A DNA stretch of 64,000 nt from Melitaea cinxia (taxonomy: Eukaryota; Arthropoda; Insecta; Lepidoptera; Nymphalidae). Below, one piece after another: positions 55,401 through 64,000 of the stretch. Where the stretch lies: assembly GCF_905220565.1 (NCBI RefSeq), contig NC_059421.1, positions 10,561,501 to 10,625,500 of the forward strand. Reading direction: 5' to 3'. Each line of letters starts with the position of its first letter. Positions within the stretch are counted from its first letter, which is position 1. The position numbers and the translations under genes were made by a program. Under the pieces are notes generated by a model that was not told where the DNA came from, searched no databases, and worked only from the letters and a program-made list of their open reading frames with translations.

Positions 55401-56311
55401 CCTTTGCTGGAGTTGGGACGGACTTTGCAGGTCCCTTTTCGGTTAAGACCTCGACCCTCAGGAACAGTAAAACGGTCAAGTCCTACCTGTGCGTCTTTGT
55501 TTGCCTGTCCACCAAGGCGGTACACTTAGAACTAGTCTCAGCCCTCTCGACAGAGGCCTTTGTTGCGACGTTAGATAGATTCGTGTCACGACGAGGACTA
55601 CCGTCCTTGATTCGGTCGGATTGCGGCACCAACTTCAAAGGCACAAATAACTATTTAAAAGAGATATATGAATTTTTGGCGTCTAATGAGACTGAGATTG
55701 CGTCTAGACTAGCTAGTCGCAGAATAACTTGGAAGTTCAGTCCCGCGTCATGCCCCCACTGGGGAGGAATTTTTGAAAGTGTTGTAAAGGTTGCCAAAAC
55801 ACATTTGCGACGAGTAATTGGCGAGTCCGTATTAACATTTGAGGAGCTCGCAACTGTGTTTTGCAAAATTGAAGCCATGTTGAATTCACGCCCGTTGTGC
55901 CCGATCTCTTCAGACCCTAACGATTTGGAAGCCCTCACACCGGGCCATTTTTTGATTGGACGGCCGCTGAACGCCCTGCCGGAATACCCCTATGTTGATG
56001 TGAAACTCAATCGTCTCTCGCGGTTTGAATTGATCCAACAACTCACTCAGAGCTTTTGGAAACGTTGGAATTTGGAATATTTGCATATTCTCCAGCAGCG
56101 CGTTAAGTGGACTGACAAGACTGATCCACCGCATGTTGGTGACCTCGTTCTGGTTAAGGACGCTAACTCACCGCCACTGTGTTGGCGCAGAGGGCGCATT
56201 CTTAACCTCGTCTTTGGAGCGGATGGAGTGCCCCGTTTTGCTGAGGTTCGGGTGGACGGTTCTGTTCTGAAGAGAGCGGTATCAACCTTGTCACGACTGC
56301 CAATTGATTAG
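52421..56311 (+). CDS. BEL/Pao Pol, in frame with gag after the UAG
   Basis: The frame stays open from the codon after the gag UAG to 56311 (1,296 codons). It has no ATG before the protease, so independent initiation would lose the protease active site. Domains: aspartic protease DTGSQG (Asp codon 52538-52540), a linker, RT with FVADIKMMF and YVDD (Tyr codon 53753-53755), RNase H with FSDASERG (Asp 54287-54289) and TDSQIV, then integrase with an HHCC zinc region (DRHIKNSH, CMSC), catalytic Asp in GTDFAGP (55421-55423), Asp in SDCGTNF (55619-55621) and Glu in IFESVVK (55775-55777). No frameshift is seen. All catalytic residues I can check are present, as in a potentially active enzyme. Confidence 0.93.
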   Translation, partial: DVGVCPRYAPPPFETVLLPTAYVRVWGRTGASVVVRAILDTGSQGCIASSWLVGQTGLNIKKYSDVIRGVGNAPVTTVEGHVSFEFSPSNSPRPTLRSSAIVMENILGSHPQVRLSADAVKLSADLDLADPKFDLPGTVDLLLGADVLGKILLGKDRVLQPGGLVALRTIFGFALMGPVLRAPPPAEPGTALMVGSALSDAVQRFWEVEEPPQAPRSDPEHEECERFYKSNTSYLRSGRIMTRLPFLAVRPPLGDSRPTAEKRLLAMERRMSRDPLLKEKYIDFMREYEDLGHMSVSKFDWRSMEHFFLPHHAVIKPSSGKLRTVFDGSAQTTSGVSLNQCLHSGPKLLKDLCDVITRFRRHQFVFVADIKMMFRQTVIHPDDRRYQLILWRENPQDPILVYELNTNTYGLRSSPFLAIRSLWELADRERMSFPRAAAILKEDLYVDDICTGASTEREALLLRDELIGILASAGYELRKWISNLPALLDGLPDDHQQDPHLFENRDNPTMMTVLGIQYRPVQDIFTFNVDLDSPRTWTKRLVLSTVARTFDPNGWICPVIFWAKCFLQRLWTAGLGWDEPLREAILKDWLLFASSLPAINMISLPRAMLPPGKHTASLHGFSDASERGYAAAVYLRTVTMDGQVKVSLVMAKSKVAPLRTTLTIPKLELSGAALLARLLNHVMSTLCPSVNIETVYAWTDSQIVLCWLKTSVHTLEVFVANRVSQIQKSETPLIWRHVPGEVNPADCASRGCMAPFLVEHSLWWGPEWLTRSESNWPRTPALDTVTLPGLRTLAIERRDHPFDPDFLMNRYSSLDKLLGVTAWIKRFTRNCRHPQNKCLEAFLSPQELQDALLHWVRSVQEENFENEIDILRKGKCKLSGAICKLNPFLDSAGLLRVGGRLRNANLPYGARHPLLLPKSGHLVSLLVTDRHIKNSHAGCNALLAILQREFWILSARRTIRSVVFRCMSCYRLKASTMQPIMGDLPSDRVTEARPFAGVGTDFAGPFSVKTSTLRNSKTVKSYLCVFVCLSTKAVHLELVSALSTEAFVATLDRFVSRRGLPSLIRSDCGTNFKGTNNYLKEIYEFLASNETEIASRLASRRITWKFSPASCPHWGGIFESVVKVAKTHLRRVIGESVLTFEELATVFCKIEAMLNSRPLCPISSDPNDLEALTPGHFLIGRPLNALPEYPYVDVKLNRLSRFELIQQLTQSFWKRWNLEYLHILQQRVKWTDKTDPPHVGDLVLVKDANSPPLCWRRGRILNLVFGADGVPRFAEVRVDGSVLKRAVSTLSRLPID

Positions 56312-56342
56312 CGGCCAGGTAGTCCTGGCCGAGGCGGGTAGA

Positions 56343-56925
56343 TGTTATGAACCAAATGTAGCAACACTAAACTATTATATTATCTATGACAGTTAGTATA
56401 GTTTACGAAATGGTTTTTATCTATGAGCTGTCATTCGTCACCTTTTTGAATTTAAAATTTGCATCGTTTTCCGGTCTCCGTATAAAAGTTACGCTTTTGT
56501 TTGTACTTGTTCGTTCTCGCGAAAAATTATCGCCTTTTGTTGATCGAACCATCCTTTGTTGTTTGAAGTAATTTAATTGTTAATAGCAAATTGTATTCCT
56601 TGTATTCCTTGTTGAATTATTGTGAAAAACGTGAGGGAACTACGCCGAACAACGGCCATTTTGATTGCTGGTTCCTGCTTCAGCCCGCCACTTCAGTTAA
56701 GTATAATTGATTAGCATTAGACGTAATGATTGGCCAATTATAGTTTGATGTTAATTAAGTTATACCTGGCGAGGCTTCACCGAACAGTATTCAGTGAAAC
56801 TAAGGTAGGATTTTTATTTAAGACATTAAGTGTTAGCTCTGCGTACTGCAGACAAGTGTTCGTCCCGTTCGTACCTGAGATCACGCTTCCACTCGTTTTT
56901 AATATACTCCAGGTCGGACGTAACA
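56343..56925 (+). repeat. BEL/Pao 3' LTR
   Basis: 583 bp, directly after a purine-rich tract and ~30 bp after the pol stop. Confidence 0.95.
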
Positions 56926-57494
56926 ATATATATATCGAAAGATGATGCCCTATTTGTAGTTTTATTAAAATTTTAAGTAATTTTTGATAATACGTATTTA
57001 CTTGACTATTTATTTTTTGAGCAAACACTATTATTTTAAATCGCAGCAGGGTTTTTTCTCGAGTTGATTTTGGTTAGTTTTAGTAAAATTATCTTGATTA
57101 GTTAGATTAATTTCTCACGGATTTTGACATTTTTTTGTTTGATTCTATATTTAGTTAAACAATAAGTGTCTGTACATTGAAGTTATTTAAATATATTTTT
57201 TTTTTGGTATCATCAATACAAAGGCAATAATATTGATATTATTATGATTCTTTATTTTTTTTTTTTGTCTGTATCTAAGCTGCGTATTACACAGAAACTA
57301 ATGAATAAATTGAGAATAATTAACAAACTTTTTAACAGGCTTCTTTGAAGCAAATATAGTCGAGTGAAAAGTTTGTATTATGTAAACCTGTGTAATTTAG
57401 CGACTCTCATACTAAGGTTTCTTCACGGTAACTAGTGGTTCTTTTTTACTACTTTGGTTTTCTAATAATTCACTTGTATCGTAATAATATTCCA
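56926..57494. other. AT-rich flank with family F trace
   Basis: 56985-57030 resembles F (TTTTTGATAATACGTATTTAC and GAGCAAACACTATTATTT). Nothing else is supported. Confidence 0.4.
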
Positions 57495-57506
57495 ATGAAT
57501 TACCAT

Positions 57507-57828
57507 GTGCTGTGTGGTTACGGCACTAAAGAATTTAGCCACCCCCTCTCTTCCCGTGGGTGTCGTAAGAGGCGACTAAGGGATAACAAGGTTCCACAAC
57601 CACCTTGGAACTTAAGAAGCCGACCGATGGCGGGATAACCATCCAACTGCTGGCTTTGAAATACACAGGCCGAAGACGGGCAGCAGCGTCTTCGGTGCGA
57701 CAAAGCCTTGCGGTCACCAACCCGCCTGCCCAGCGTGGTGACTATGGGCAAAACACATGAGTTCACGTTATTTTTGGCGTAAACTTGTGGAGGCCTATGT
57801 CCAGCAGTGGACTGTATAGGCTGTAATG
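57507..57828 (+). repeat. Family B, full length with 12-bp target duplication
   Basis: ATGAATTACCAT flanks it at 57495-57506 and 57829-57840. It runs GTGCTGTGTGGTTACGG to TGTATAGGCTGTAATG in sense orientation and is the best full-length B copy here. Confidence 0.85.
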
Positions 57829-58124
57829 ATGAATTACCATTTATAACCAAAAACCGAGTAGTGAGACCGGATAGGAACGAAGTTCCTTATTATGAAATAT
57901 TAATTTCAAGTTCAATTCAAGGTATAAAGAAATTAATTATTCGGGTCTACATTTTTTATTATGATTTTTTATCGATATAAATTAAAAAAAAAACTACTTT
58001 AAAAATTATCTTAACACCTTTATTTTATTAACAATCATTTATAAAAATATATAATAATTATCGAATGATATAATAATAATAGCAAACTGCAGTAATAAAA
58101 ACAGTCATCACGTAGCGTAGACTA

Positions 58125-58375
58125 TACCTATGACCCTGCTTTCTGCTCCGGGGGTTATGGGTTCGATTCCCACCCCGAGTCTGGGTGTAATAAATATATT
58201 TCCTTATATATGAATTTAAATAATATGTTATGTATATGTGTATGAATATCAAAAAATATGTAGCTATACCAGTCGGCTGTTACCTATAACACAAGCATTA
58301 AGTTGTTTACTTTAGCAACAGACGACCGTGTGCGTATTGTGTATATATTTATTTATTTATTTATTTATACATTAG
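58125..58375 (+). repeat. SINE D
   Basis: ATGACCCTGCTTTCTGCTCC, the B-box GGGTTCGATTCCCACCCC, the ACACAAGCATTAAGTTG body and a (TTTA)n tail. The A-box half is degraded. Confidence 0.7.
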
Positions 58376-59078
58376 ACACTTTATAGCCATCATACATAGA
58401 CTTTACATAAATACCTTACGCTTTTTTTAACGTTACGGACGTTTTTTGCCCGTAAGGGTACTTACCGCAACGCCTCATAAATAAACTTCGTTCCAAAAAC
58501 TCAGAAACAAACTTGAATTATTTGAAAATTACTCTCTGACCATTATGGGATACGATTAAGACTATCAAAGTCAAAATCATCCCGGCCAAACCTATCCTTA
58601 CCATTCCTCGCCGAAGTTCCCAAATCCTTTTCCGGAGGATCTCGACTCGAAATCATAATAAATATCAATTACGTCGACACGAAAACCCATTAACCCACAT
58701 GTAATACCGATTCAGTGGATAAACCAATAAGGCCGAGGGTCCTGATCCACGTAACACAATCACGGGCGATTAGCGGGCCGTAATGCGACATTACACACGT
58801 AATCCGCTGCGCAAGATGATCCGGCAGCCAAGCAAGTGTTGGCTTTAATAGTTTGTTTCGTCATATTATACTTAATGAAATTTGAACCTAGTGTAATGAA
58901 TCATTTATTTTCAACTAAGCATAAAGGTACGCAAATAAATCTTTGCTCAGAATTAGGACGGACGCGACTGGGAAGACACGACGAGTTTACGTTAAAGCTA
59001 GGAGCTGAATAGCACTGTTCTCAAGACGTGTTAGAACTTCGGGGGAACCCTCCCCCGAAGTTCAATCAATCAAATCAA
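58376..59078. other. Unassigned, including a GC-richer patch
   Basis: 58730-58840 (CACGGGCGATTAGCGGGCCG, GTAATCCGCTGCGCAAGATG) is GC-richer than its surroundings. No ORF or RNA fold is convincing. Confidence 0.4.
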
Positions 59079-59079
59079 T

Positions 59080-60170
59080 CAATCAAAAATAAGTTTATTT
59101 AAATAGGCTTCAAAAACACCTACGTTATTTTATAAAAAAATTATGTGGTGTCATGGGACACCAGGTAGGAACGAAGTTCCTTCGGATAGTATAGAAGCAA
59201 CAGAATTAAAAAAAAATTGTTCAATTTTATATATATTTTCTAGTACTTGATTTTTTTTTTTTAATTTTTAATTTTGTTGTTTGGTCTTTTATAGTGGTGT
59301 TTTTTGTAAAGGTTTTATTTCATGTTATGAATATTTCTGAATATCAATTTCACCCTGAACACTTTTAACGCTATCCCATTTAATATAAAATAACTTTGCC
59401 TTTTATAAAGGTGCTCCATTATTTATTTATTTTTTTCATAATTCTGTACCTCTGCTAATTATTAACAAAAATATTCAATATATTATCATGTTTTGAAATA
59501 ATTTCAACAATATTTGAATATAAAATGAATCTTACTCTCATCTATGGCTTATTAGTATTGTTCATTCATTTGCTCTTTGTGCCACTTTATTATTACACTA
59601 TCTAATTTTCTGTGATCGATTTACGTATTAACGCCATATTTGTTTACCATTTACGAGACTTCTAAAAAAGGAATATACAAATAGATACTACACCCCAACG
59701 ATAGCTATTTTAATTCATTATTTTACCAAAAAACGCCAAACATTTATAGCGTTAATGTTAAATGAGTTCGGTTTTACATACGTCGTATTATAGCCGTGTG
59801 ACTGATATTACGTCACTTCCGTTATGTATTTTTCTTACGGTTTTAGTCTCACATTTTTCTCAGTTCGGTCGCCCAGCCAAATTTCAAGCATGCCGTAAGG
59901 AACTTCGTTCCAATAAAATTTTTAAAGTAATTACTATTTATAATATATATTACGCACATATGTACACCTTTCAAATTGTTACACACATAAACTTTCTTAT
60001 ATTGTATCATTCAATTTGTGAATCCAAAAAATAATAAAAAATAAAAAGTGAAGCTACCACCGATTCGGAATGTAGATTCTGCAGAGAAGAATCGACAAGA
60101 AACTCCACAGTTACTCTTTTGAAAATAATATATAAACCGTGTTTTAGTACAAAACTATTATGGTGTTAGA
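59080..60170. repeat. Family A copy split by a palindrome-ended insert
   Basis: The A left part ends near 59143; the A right part resumes near 60045 (GAAGCTACCACCGATTCGG). The insert (about 59150-59915) starts with the palindromes GGTGTCATGGGACACC and AGGAACGAAGTTCCT and ends near AAGGAACTTCGTTCC. The 90-codon ORF at 59762-60034 crosses the insert end and is not a gene. Confidence 0.5.
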
Positions 60171-60261
60171 TTCGACAACGTGCTTGCAGTATCCCTACCA
60201 CCAAGCACACCGTACGCTAATTTGCCACTATGATAATTACATTACATAGCATAAAAAAAAG

Positions 60262-60440
60262 TCGCTTCTCACTGTCTGTATGCTTAGTTCTGTAAAACTA
60301 CGCAACGGATTTTGATGCGGTTTTCTTTAGTAAATAGAGTTATTCCAGAGGAAGGTTTATGTGTATAATGCATAATATAGTAGAGGAACACTGATAGTTT
60401 TTGCAACCGCACGAAGCCGGGGCGGGTCGCTAGTAAAAAA
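60262..60440 (+). repeat. Helitron 3'-end-like fragment
   Basis: AACGGATTTTGATGCGGTTT, GGAAGGTTTATGTG and a GAAGCCGGGGCGGGTCGCTAG end resemble the tails of the Helitrons at 25.8 and 28.2 kb. Confidence 0.5.
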
Positions 60441-61009
60441 TGAACATTAATCTTTGACGATTTGACATTCCTTATTGTTCAAATATTTTATTTTGTAATA
60501 ACAAAATTATTCTGCCATATCGCCCATGACTATTAAAAACGTCGGATGTGAAAAACAGCAACTTTACAGGAGAGCGATTCAAAGTGTAAATTGCGTGTAT
60601 CTTTTTACTCATTATAAGCAGGGTCATGAAATTTTAGAGTAATGCTGTACAGGCTATTTTTATTTTGGATAATATTATTACTAGCCGGTATTTAATGTGT
60701 AAATATGAGAAAAGTCACTTGTTACATTTTTAACGGGTTAAGACTAATACTGATTTGTCAGAAGTACCACAACCGACATTGTTGCTTGTACGAAATTGAT
60801 GATTGCTTGTCGGAAGTTCCATTTACGTCATTGTTCATTGTTAGTATTTATAACAAATGTATGTCGTATGTAAATATTACTAAAAAATAAACACCAAAAA
60901 TTTAAAAAAGTGAATATATTTATTTAGAAATAACAAAGAAAAGTTTGTTGAATAAAGGAAATCGTCAAAATAAATACAAAATATTTTTTTTTGACTTAAA
61001 TAACTCAAC

Positions 61010-61311
61010 CACCCTCTCACCCTAGCCCTCTTCCCGGGGGTGTCGTAAGAGGCGACTAGGGATAACATAGTTCCACTACTACCTTGGAACTAACAAAGCC
61101 GACCGATGGCGGGATAACCATCCAACTGCTGGCTTTGAAATACACAGGCCGAAGACGGGCAGCAGCGTCTTTGGTGCGACAAAGCCAGCCCTGCGGTCAC
61201 CAACTCCCTGCCCAGCGTGGTGACTATGGGCAAAACACACGAGTTCACATTTTTGGCGTGAACTTATGGATGCCTATGTCCAGCAATAGACTGTGATCGG
61301 CTGAGATGATG
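61010..61311 (+). repeat. Family B, full length with 12-bp target duplication
   Basis: AAATAACTCAAC flanks it at 60998-61009 and 61312-61323. It lies in the 3' region of the decayed copy-2 transposon, so it is younger than that element. Confidence 0.85.
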
Positions 61312-62787
61312 AAATAACTCAACAAATATTTACAGCTTTTGTTTTTTTTAAAAGTAATATTCAGATTAACTAAATCAAATCAATCTTCTTATTGAAAATC
61401 AACAATTGGTGGCATAACTAAAATCCACTAAACAAAACACAAAATCTTCTATAATAATTATCTAGATTTAATAAGACACTTGAGTAGTAATCAAAGATTT
61501 GGTTAAATCTAAGACTTATATTAATATGTTTTAGATTAATCAATGAAAATCAGTCTTCTTCATCCAAGAAGATTCCTTCCGATACATTATAGAATTCTAA
61601 TAAAAATTGTGATATCTTTTGGGGATTAGTCACTTAAATGCGTCCTAAAAATTATATTTATATTAAATTCTGTAAAAACTGTGTCATAACTGTTATATAT
61701 TTCATATGTGTCCAGTGTAATTAATATAATTCAAAGCAAGGATTTAAAATCCAATATTTCTGGAGTTGTTATCACTTTAACTTCATTAGGTTCACCTTCA
61801 GCTTTGGCCCAGCGAACGAGACAGCACCATTCCTCTGGTATATAATATAGCATCTTGCGTTCACTACGCGCTCGATGATTGAATGCACACTATCCCCTTC
61901 ATTTTGAGTATGACCCTTCTCCATGAAACAGTGAGTAATCGTGACTCCAAATTCTTTTACTGCAAGCAAGTATAGAGAAAAAACTTTCCTTCCGTTCCTG
62001 TTCTGACCCGGGCTATATTCGGACCAAAATTTCTGCCTAGACTATATGCGTTTTCTTATATATATATTGATAAAGTCATCCTGAAACTTCATTTGCACAA
62101 CGTTTTGCAATAGCTTCGTGGCACATAAAACATGTAGCTATTTTGTTAGACAAATTATAGAACGTAAAGTTTAAGGTAGACAATTTCATTTTGTAGTAAA
62201 ACACGCTTACATAGTACTGTGGTGTTATCAAAACTTTTTCAAAATCAAAAGTAGCTGCTAATACTTCTTCATTCGACTTAGCTTCATCTTTATCTACTGA
62301 TTACTTTTCATTTGTAGGTAATTCTTTACTTTCGTATATGTGTGACAAGTATCACAGAGATCTTTTTTTAGGCTTATGATAGCCAATATTAAAATTTGCG
62401 TAAAGTATATTCCTATTTATTTGCTTTGTCACTATGTTTTTTTAGAATCAAATAATTCCGTGTATATGCTATACATTCGAGAAGCACTATCCACACCTTC
62501 TAAATATAGTTTCTTTGAATTTTTGCTAACACAATATGATACAATCAATGAAAACGATTTGACATCATCACACACACTTCTCGTCATCTCTTTATCTATA
62601 ATTCAGTTCTTGTGCTAATGTTTGCCACGTTGATCTACTAAAACTGAAATTCGTTCCTCAAATTTTTTCAATTATGTAGTGAGATGATGCGCTTACCTGC
62701 AGATATTGTAGTTAAGAACATTACATACTATAACTTTTTATGGTCTGGATGGAAATAATAAAATTTTATAACCATACTTAGTAGTTA

Positions 62788-63012
62788 TTGAGGTAAGGCA
62801 CAGCAAGAAATATCCTGCTCAAAATATGGAGCAGTCCGACTAGGGTAGTACCTCGACCTTACAGAAGATCAAAGCTAAATAGCGCTGCTTTCAAGCAGTT
62901 TCGTGTTCCTGTTAGTGAGTAGGTTGCAGACGTCTTTAAGCTACGGTAATCGCTTACCACCAAGTGAGCCTTACGCTTGTTGGGTGATCTAGTTATATAT
63001 TTAAAAAAAATG
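62788..63012 (+). repeat. Family E copy within transposon copy 2
   Basis: TTGAGGTAAGGCACAGCAAG to GATCTAGTTATATATTTAAAAAAA, in sense orientation, between exon 1 and the rest of the pseudogene. Confidence 0.65.
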
Positions 63013-63215
63013 AGTTCACTCATCTTGAAAAATTCTCGGTATTAGAAACTCAATAGGAAATAATAAAAAAAAAACAGTTAAAATTAACTATTTTATATGT
63101 TTGGGTGTTATATTTGGTACTAAAGACATTTTAAGTCATCTGCATAACCTCAAAGAACTTCAAATGTAATATATCCGACATTTAATTAATTAAAAAAAAA
63201 CGTTGAAAACGTCGG

Positions 63216-63390
63216 ATATGGTACTACCGACATTGAATCCATTTGATAAACCGATAAACAACGTCAGATGTGGTACTAATGACATTTAACTCATATTGTA
63301 AACCGATTAACAACGTCGGATATGGTACTAACGACATTTAACTCCTTTCAAAAACCGGTTACAAAGTTGGATGAGGTACATCCTACAATT
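63216..63390. repeat. 52-bp tandem repeat, ~3.4 copies, with palindromic cores
   Basis: Each unit begins AACGTCGGATATGGTACTA and continues CCGACATT or a variant, so GTCGG and CCGAC are inverted around a GGTACT-containing spacer. The fourth copy is decayed. The core matches the transposon copy-2 TIR. Confidence 0.7.
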
Positions 63391-63840
63391 TTAAATTACT
63401 TACTGTAAATGTCTCGTGTAATTTCTATTATCTATTATTAAATTTGCAAAAGTATTAAACTATGAACTTTATTGTTAGAAATCGTAAAAGTAATATAATA
63501 AGTAAAAATTAATACCTGTTTCTCACTAGGTTTTGCTTTGCTCAAAATGTTTTCATCGGCATTTTTACTTCTACTACTATGTTTTTGTTTACCACGTCCA
63601 GTAGCTAGTTTGATTAAACGTGCTTATCTACTAGACATTGTGAACGGTGTTATAAAGTAAAGGATTAACAATAAAATGTCCTAAAAACACAAGTGTCATA
63701 GCAACATCAGTTAGTCCCGCTAACATAGTCTGAAGTGGGAGATCGTGCGCAATCACCCGCTCCTGTGCACCGCTAACAACGTTGGTAGTTATCATCTGAC
63801 ATTGTTAGCGAGCTAGCCAGGTAATATCCGACATTTTTAA

Positions 63841-64000
63841 ATTAAGTAATTCAAAAACTATGCATAAAATAAAAATTTTCTCTTCAGCTGATGATAGACT
63901 TGGTAATTTGGGAACGTTTTATGAAATAAACAAAAAAATGCAATTTTGCAGTTCCGACTATGTTAATAGTCACTAGCGATATATATGTGACAAAGCCAGC
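63841..64000. other. Right window edge, nothing recognised
   Basis: AT-rich; the last bases (GACAAAGCCAGC) could be the interior of another family B copy but are too short to call. Confidence 0.35.

Larger units (their letters stand above)
49670..56925 (+). mobile_element. Full-length BEL/Pao retrotransposon
   Basis: LTRs at 49670-50252 and 56343-56925 (583 bp each) begin TGTTATGAACC and end GGTCGGACGTAACA. I found one mismatch between them (A at 49746 against T at the matching 3' LTR position). Flanks are ATATA on both sides, though the site is AT-repetitive. A primer-binding site and a purine-rich GAGGCGGGTAGA before the 3' LTR are present. Coding DNA is clearly more GC-rich than anything around it. 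All domains needed for retrotransposition are present apart from the gag-pol UAG question. Confidence 0.95.
61740..63641 (-). pseudogene. Decayed transposase-like gene, copy 2
   Basis: Exon 1 (63641-63520) starts with ATG, has an in-frame TAA at codon 5, encodes ARLIKLATGRGKQKH and ends CAG before GTATTAAT. The start of exon 2 is lost near the E insertion. From about 62620 downward, pieces in changing frames give MTRSVCDDVKSFS, YHKPKK, DFEKVLITPQYYVSVFYYK, and finally a 65-codon open piece with CFMEKGHTQNEGDSVHSII (61969-61772). The counterpart of SDNCTGQNRN is broken by frameshifts. It is clearly related to, but diverged from, the gene at 5763-8170. Confidence 0.7.
60533..63840 (-). mobile_element. 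Second, decayed transposon of the same transposase family
   Basis: Imperfect TIRs start TTAAAAACGTCGGATGT (60533-60549) and, read inward from the other end, TTAAAAATGTCGGATAT (63840-63824), 15 of 17 identical. The distances from the ends to exon 1 and to the coding end match the 5.4-kb element once the B insertion (61010-61311) is subtracted. The target duplication is not clear. A family E copy (62788-63012) and 52-bp repeats lie inside. Confidence 0.55.

Noticed and set aside
57435..57638. 67-codon ORF and overlapping antisense ORFs
   Set aside because: They are translations of the family B copy at 57507-57828; near-identical peptides occur at 29.4 and 40.3 kb.

Overview
The window looks like repeat-dense, intergenic or intronic nuclear DNA from a lepidopteran insect (moth or butterfly). 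The evidence is an AT-rich background, interspersed repeat families I recognise as typical of Lepidoptera (tRNA-derived SINEs, RTE-like 3' tails, Helitrons ending in a CGCGG/CCGCG hairpin plus CTAG), and three insect LTR retrotransposons. I could not identify a host protein-coding gene with confidence; one possible 30-codon terminal exon lies near 21.3 kb. Almost everything assignable is a mobile element or a remnant of one.

Layout. 1-5.4 kb: a minus-strand BEL/Pao element with an apparently intact gag-pol frame that runs off the left edge inside the integrase, plus one putative LTR. 5.4-9.0 kb: a complete but decayed DNA transposon with 26-bp terminal inverted repeats (TIRs), a TCGA target duplication and a two-exon transposase-like pseudogene. 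A PIF/Harbinger-type MITE sits in its intron. 9-23.8 kb: nested SINE, LINE-tail and MITE copies and a compact three-helix hairpin at 9.5 kb. 23.8-28.2 kb: two head-to-tail Helitron-like composites that together hold eleven ~282-bp tandem repeats. 28-42.5 kb: more interspersed repeats, a 343-bp Helitron and a ~528-bp foldback element inside another repeat. 42.6-46.7 kb: a Ty1/copia element with apparently identical 238-bp LTRs, an ACTTC duplication and one open frame that lacks the integrase. 49.7-56.9 kb: a full-length BEL/Pao element (583-bp LTRs, one mismatch seen) whose gag and pol share a frame and are separated by one UAG held in the loop of a perfect 10-bp hairpin. 57-64 kb: more SINE and LINE tails and a second, more decayed relative of the 5.4-kb transposase on the minus strand.

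Interactions. The elements form parasite networks. The tRNA-derived SINE (family C) ends in a sequence resembling the 3' end of family B, so B machinery may mobilise it. The integrase-less copia element must have been integrated with help from elsewhere or lost its integrase very recently. The two transposase relatives each carry palindromes built from their own TIR core around a GGTACT spacer. Nesting gives a relative chronology: family F inserted into B, E into F and into a small Helitron, SINE D into J, the foldback element into F, and copia at the edge of a SINE C copy.

Limits: family names are pattern recognition without database support. Repeat boundaries are exact only where target duplications or complete nesting are stated.
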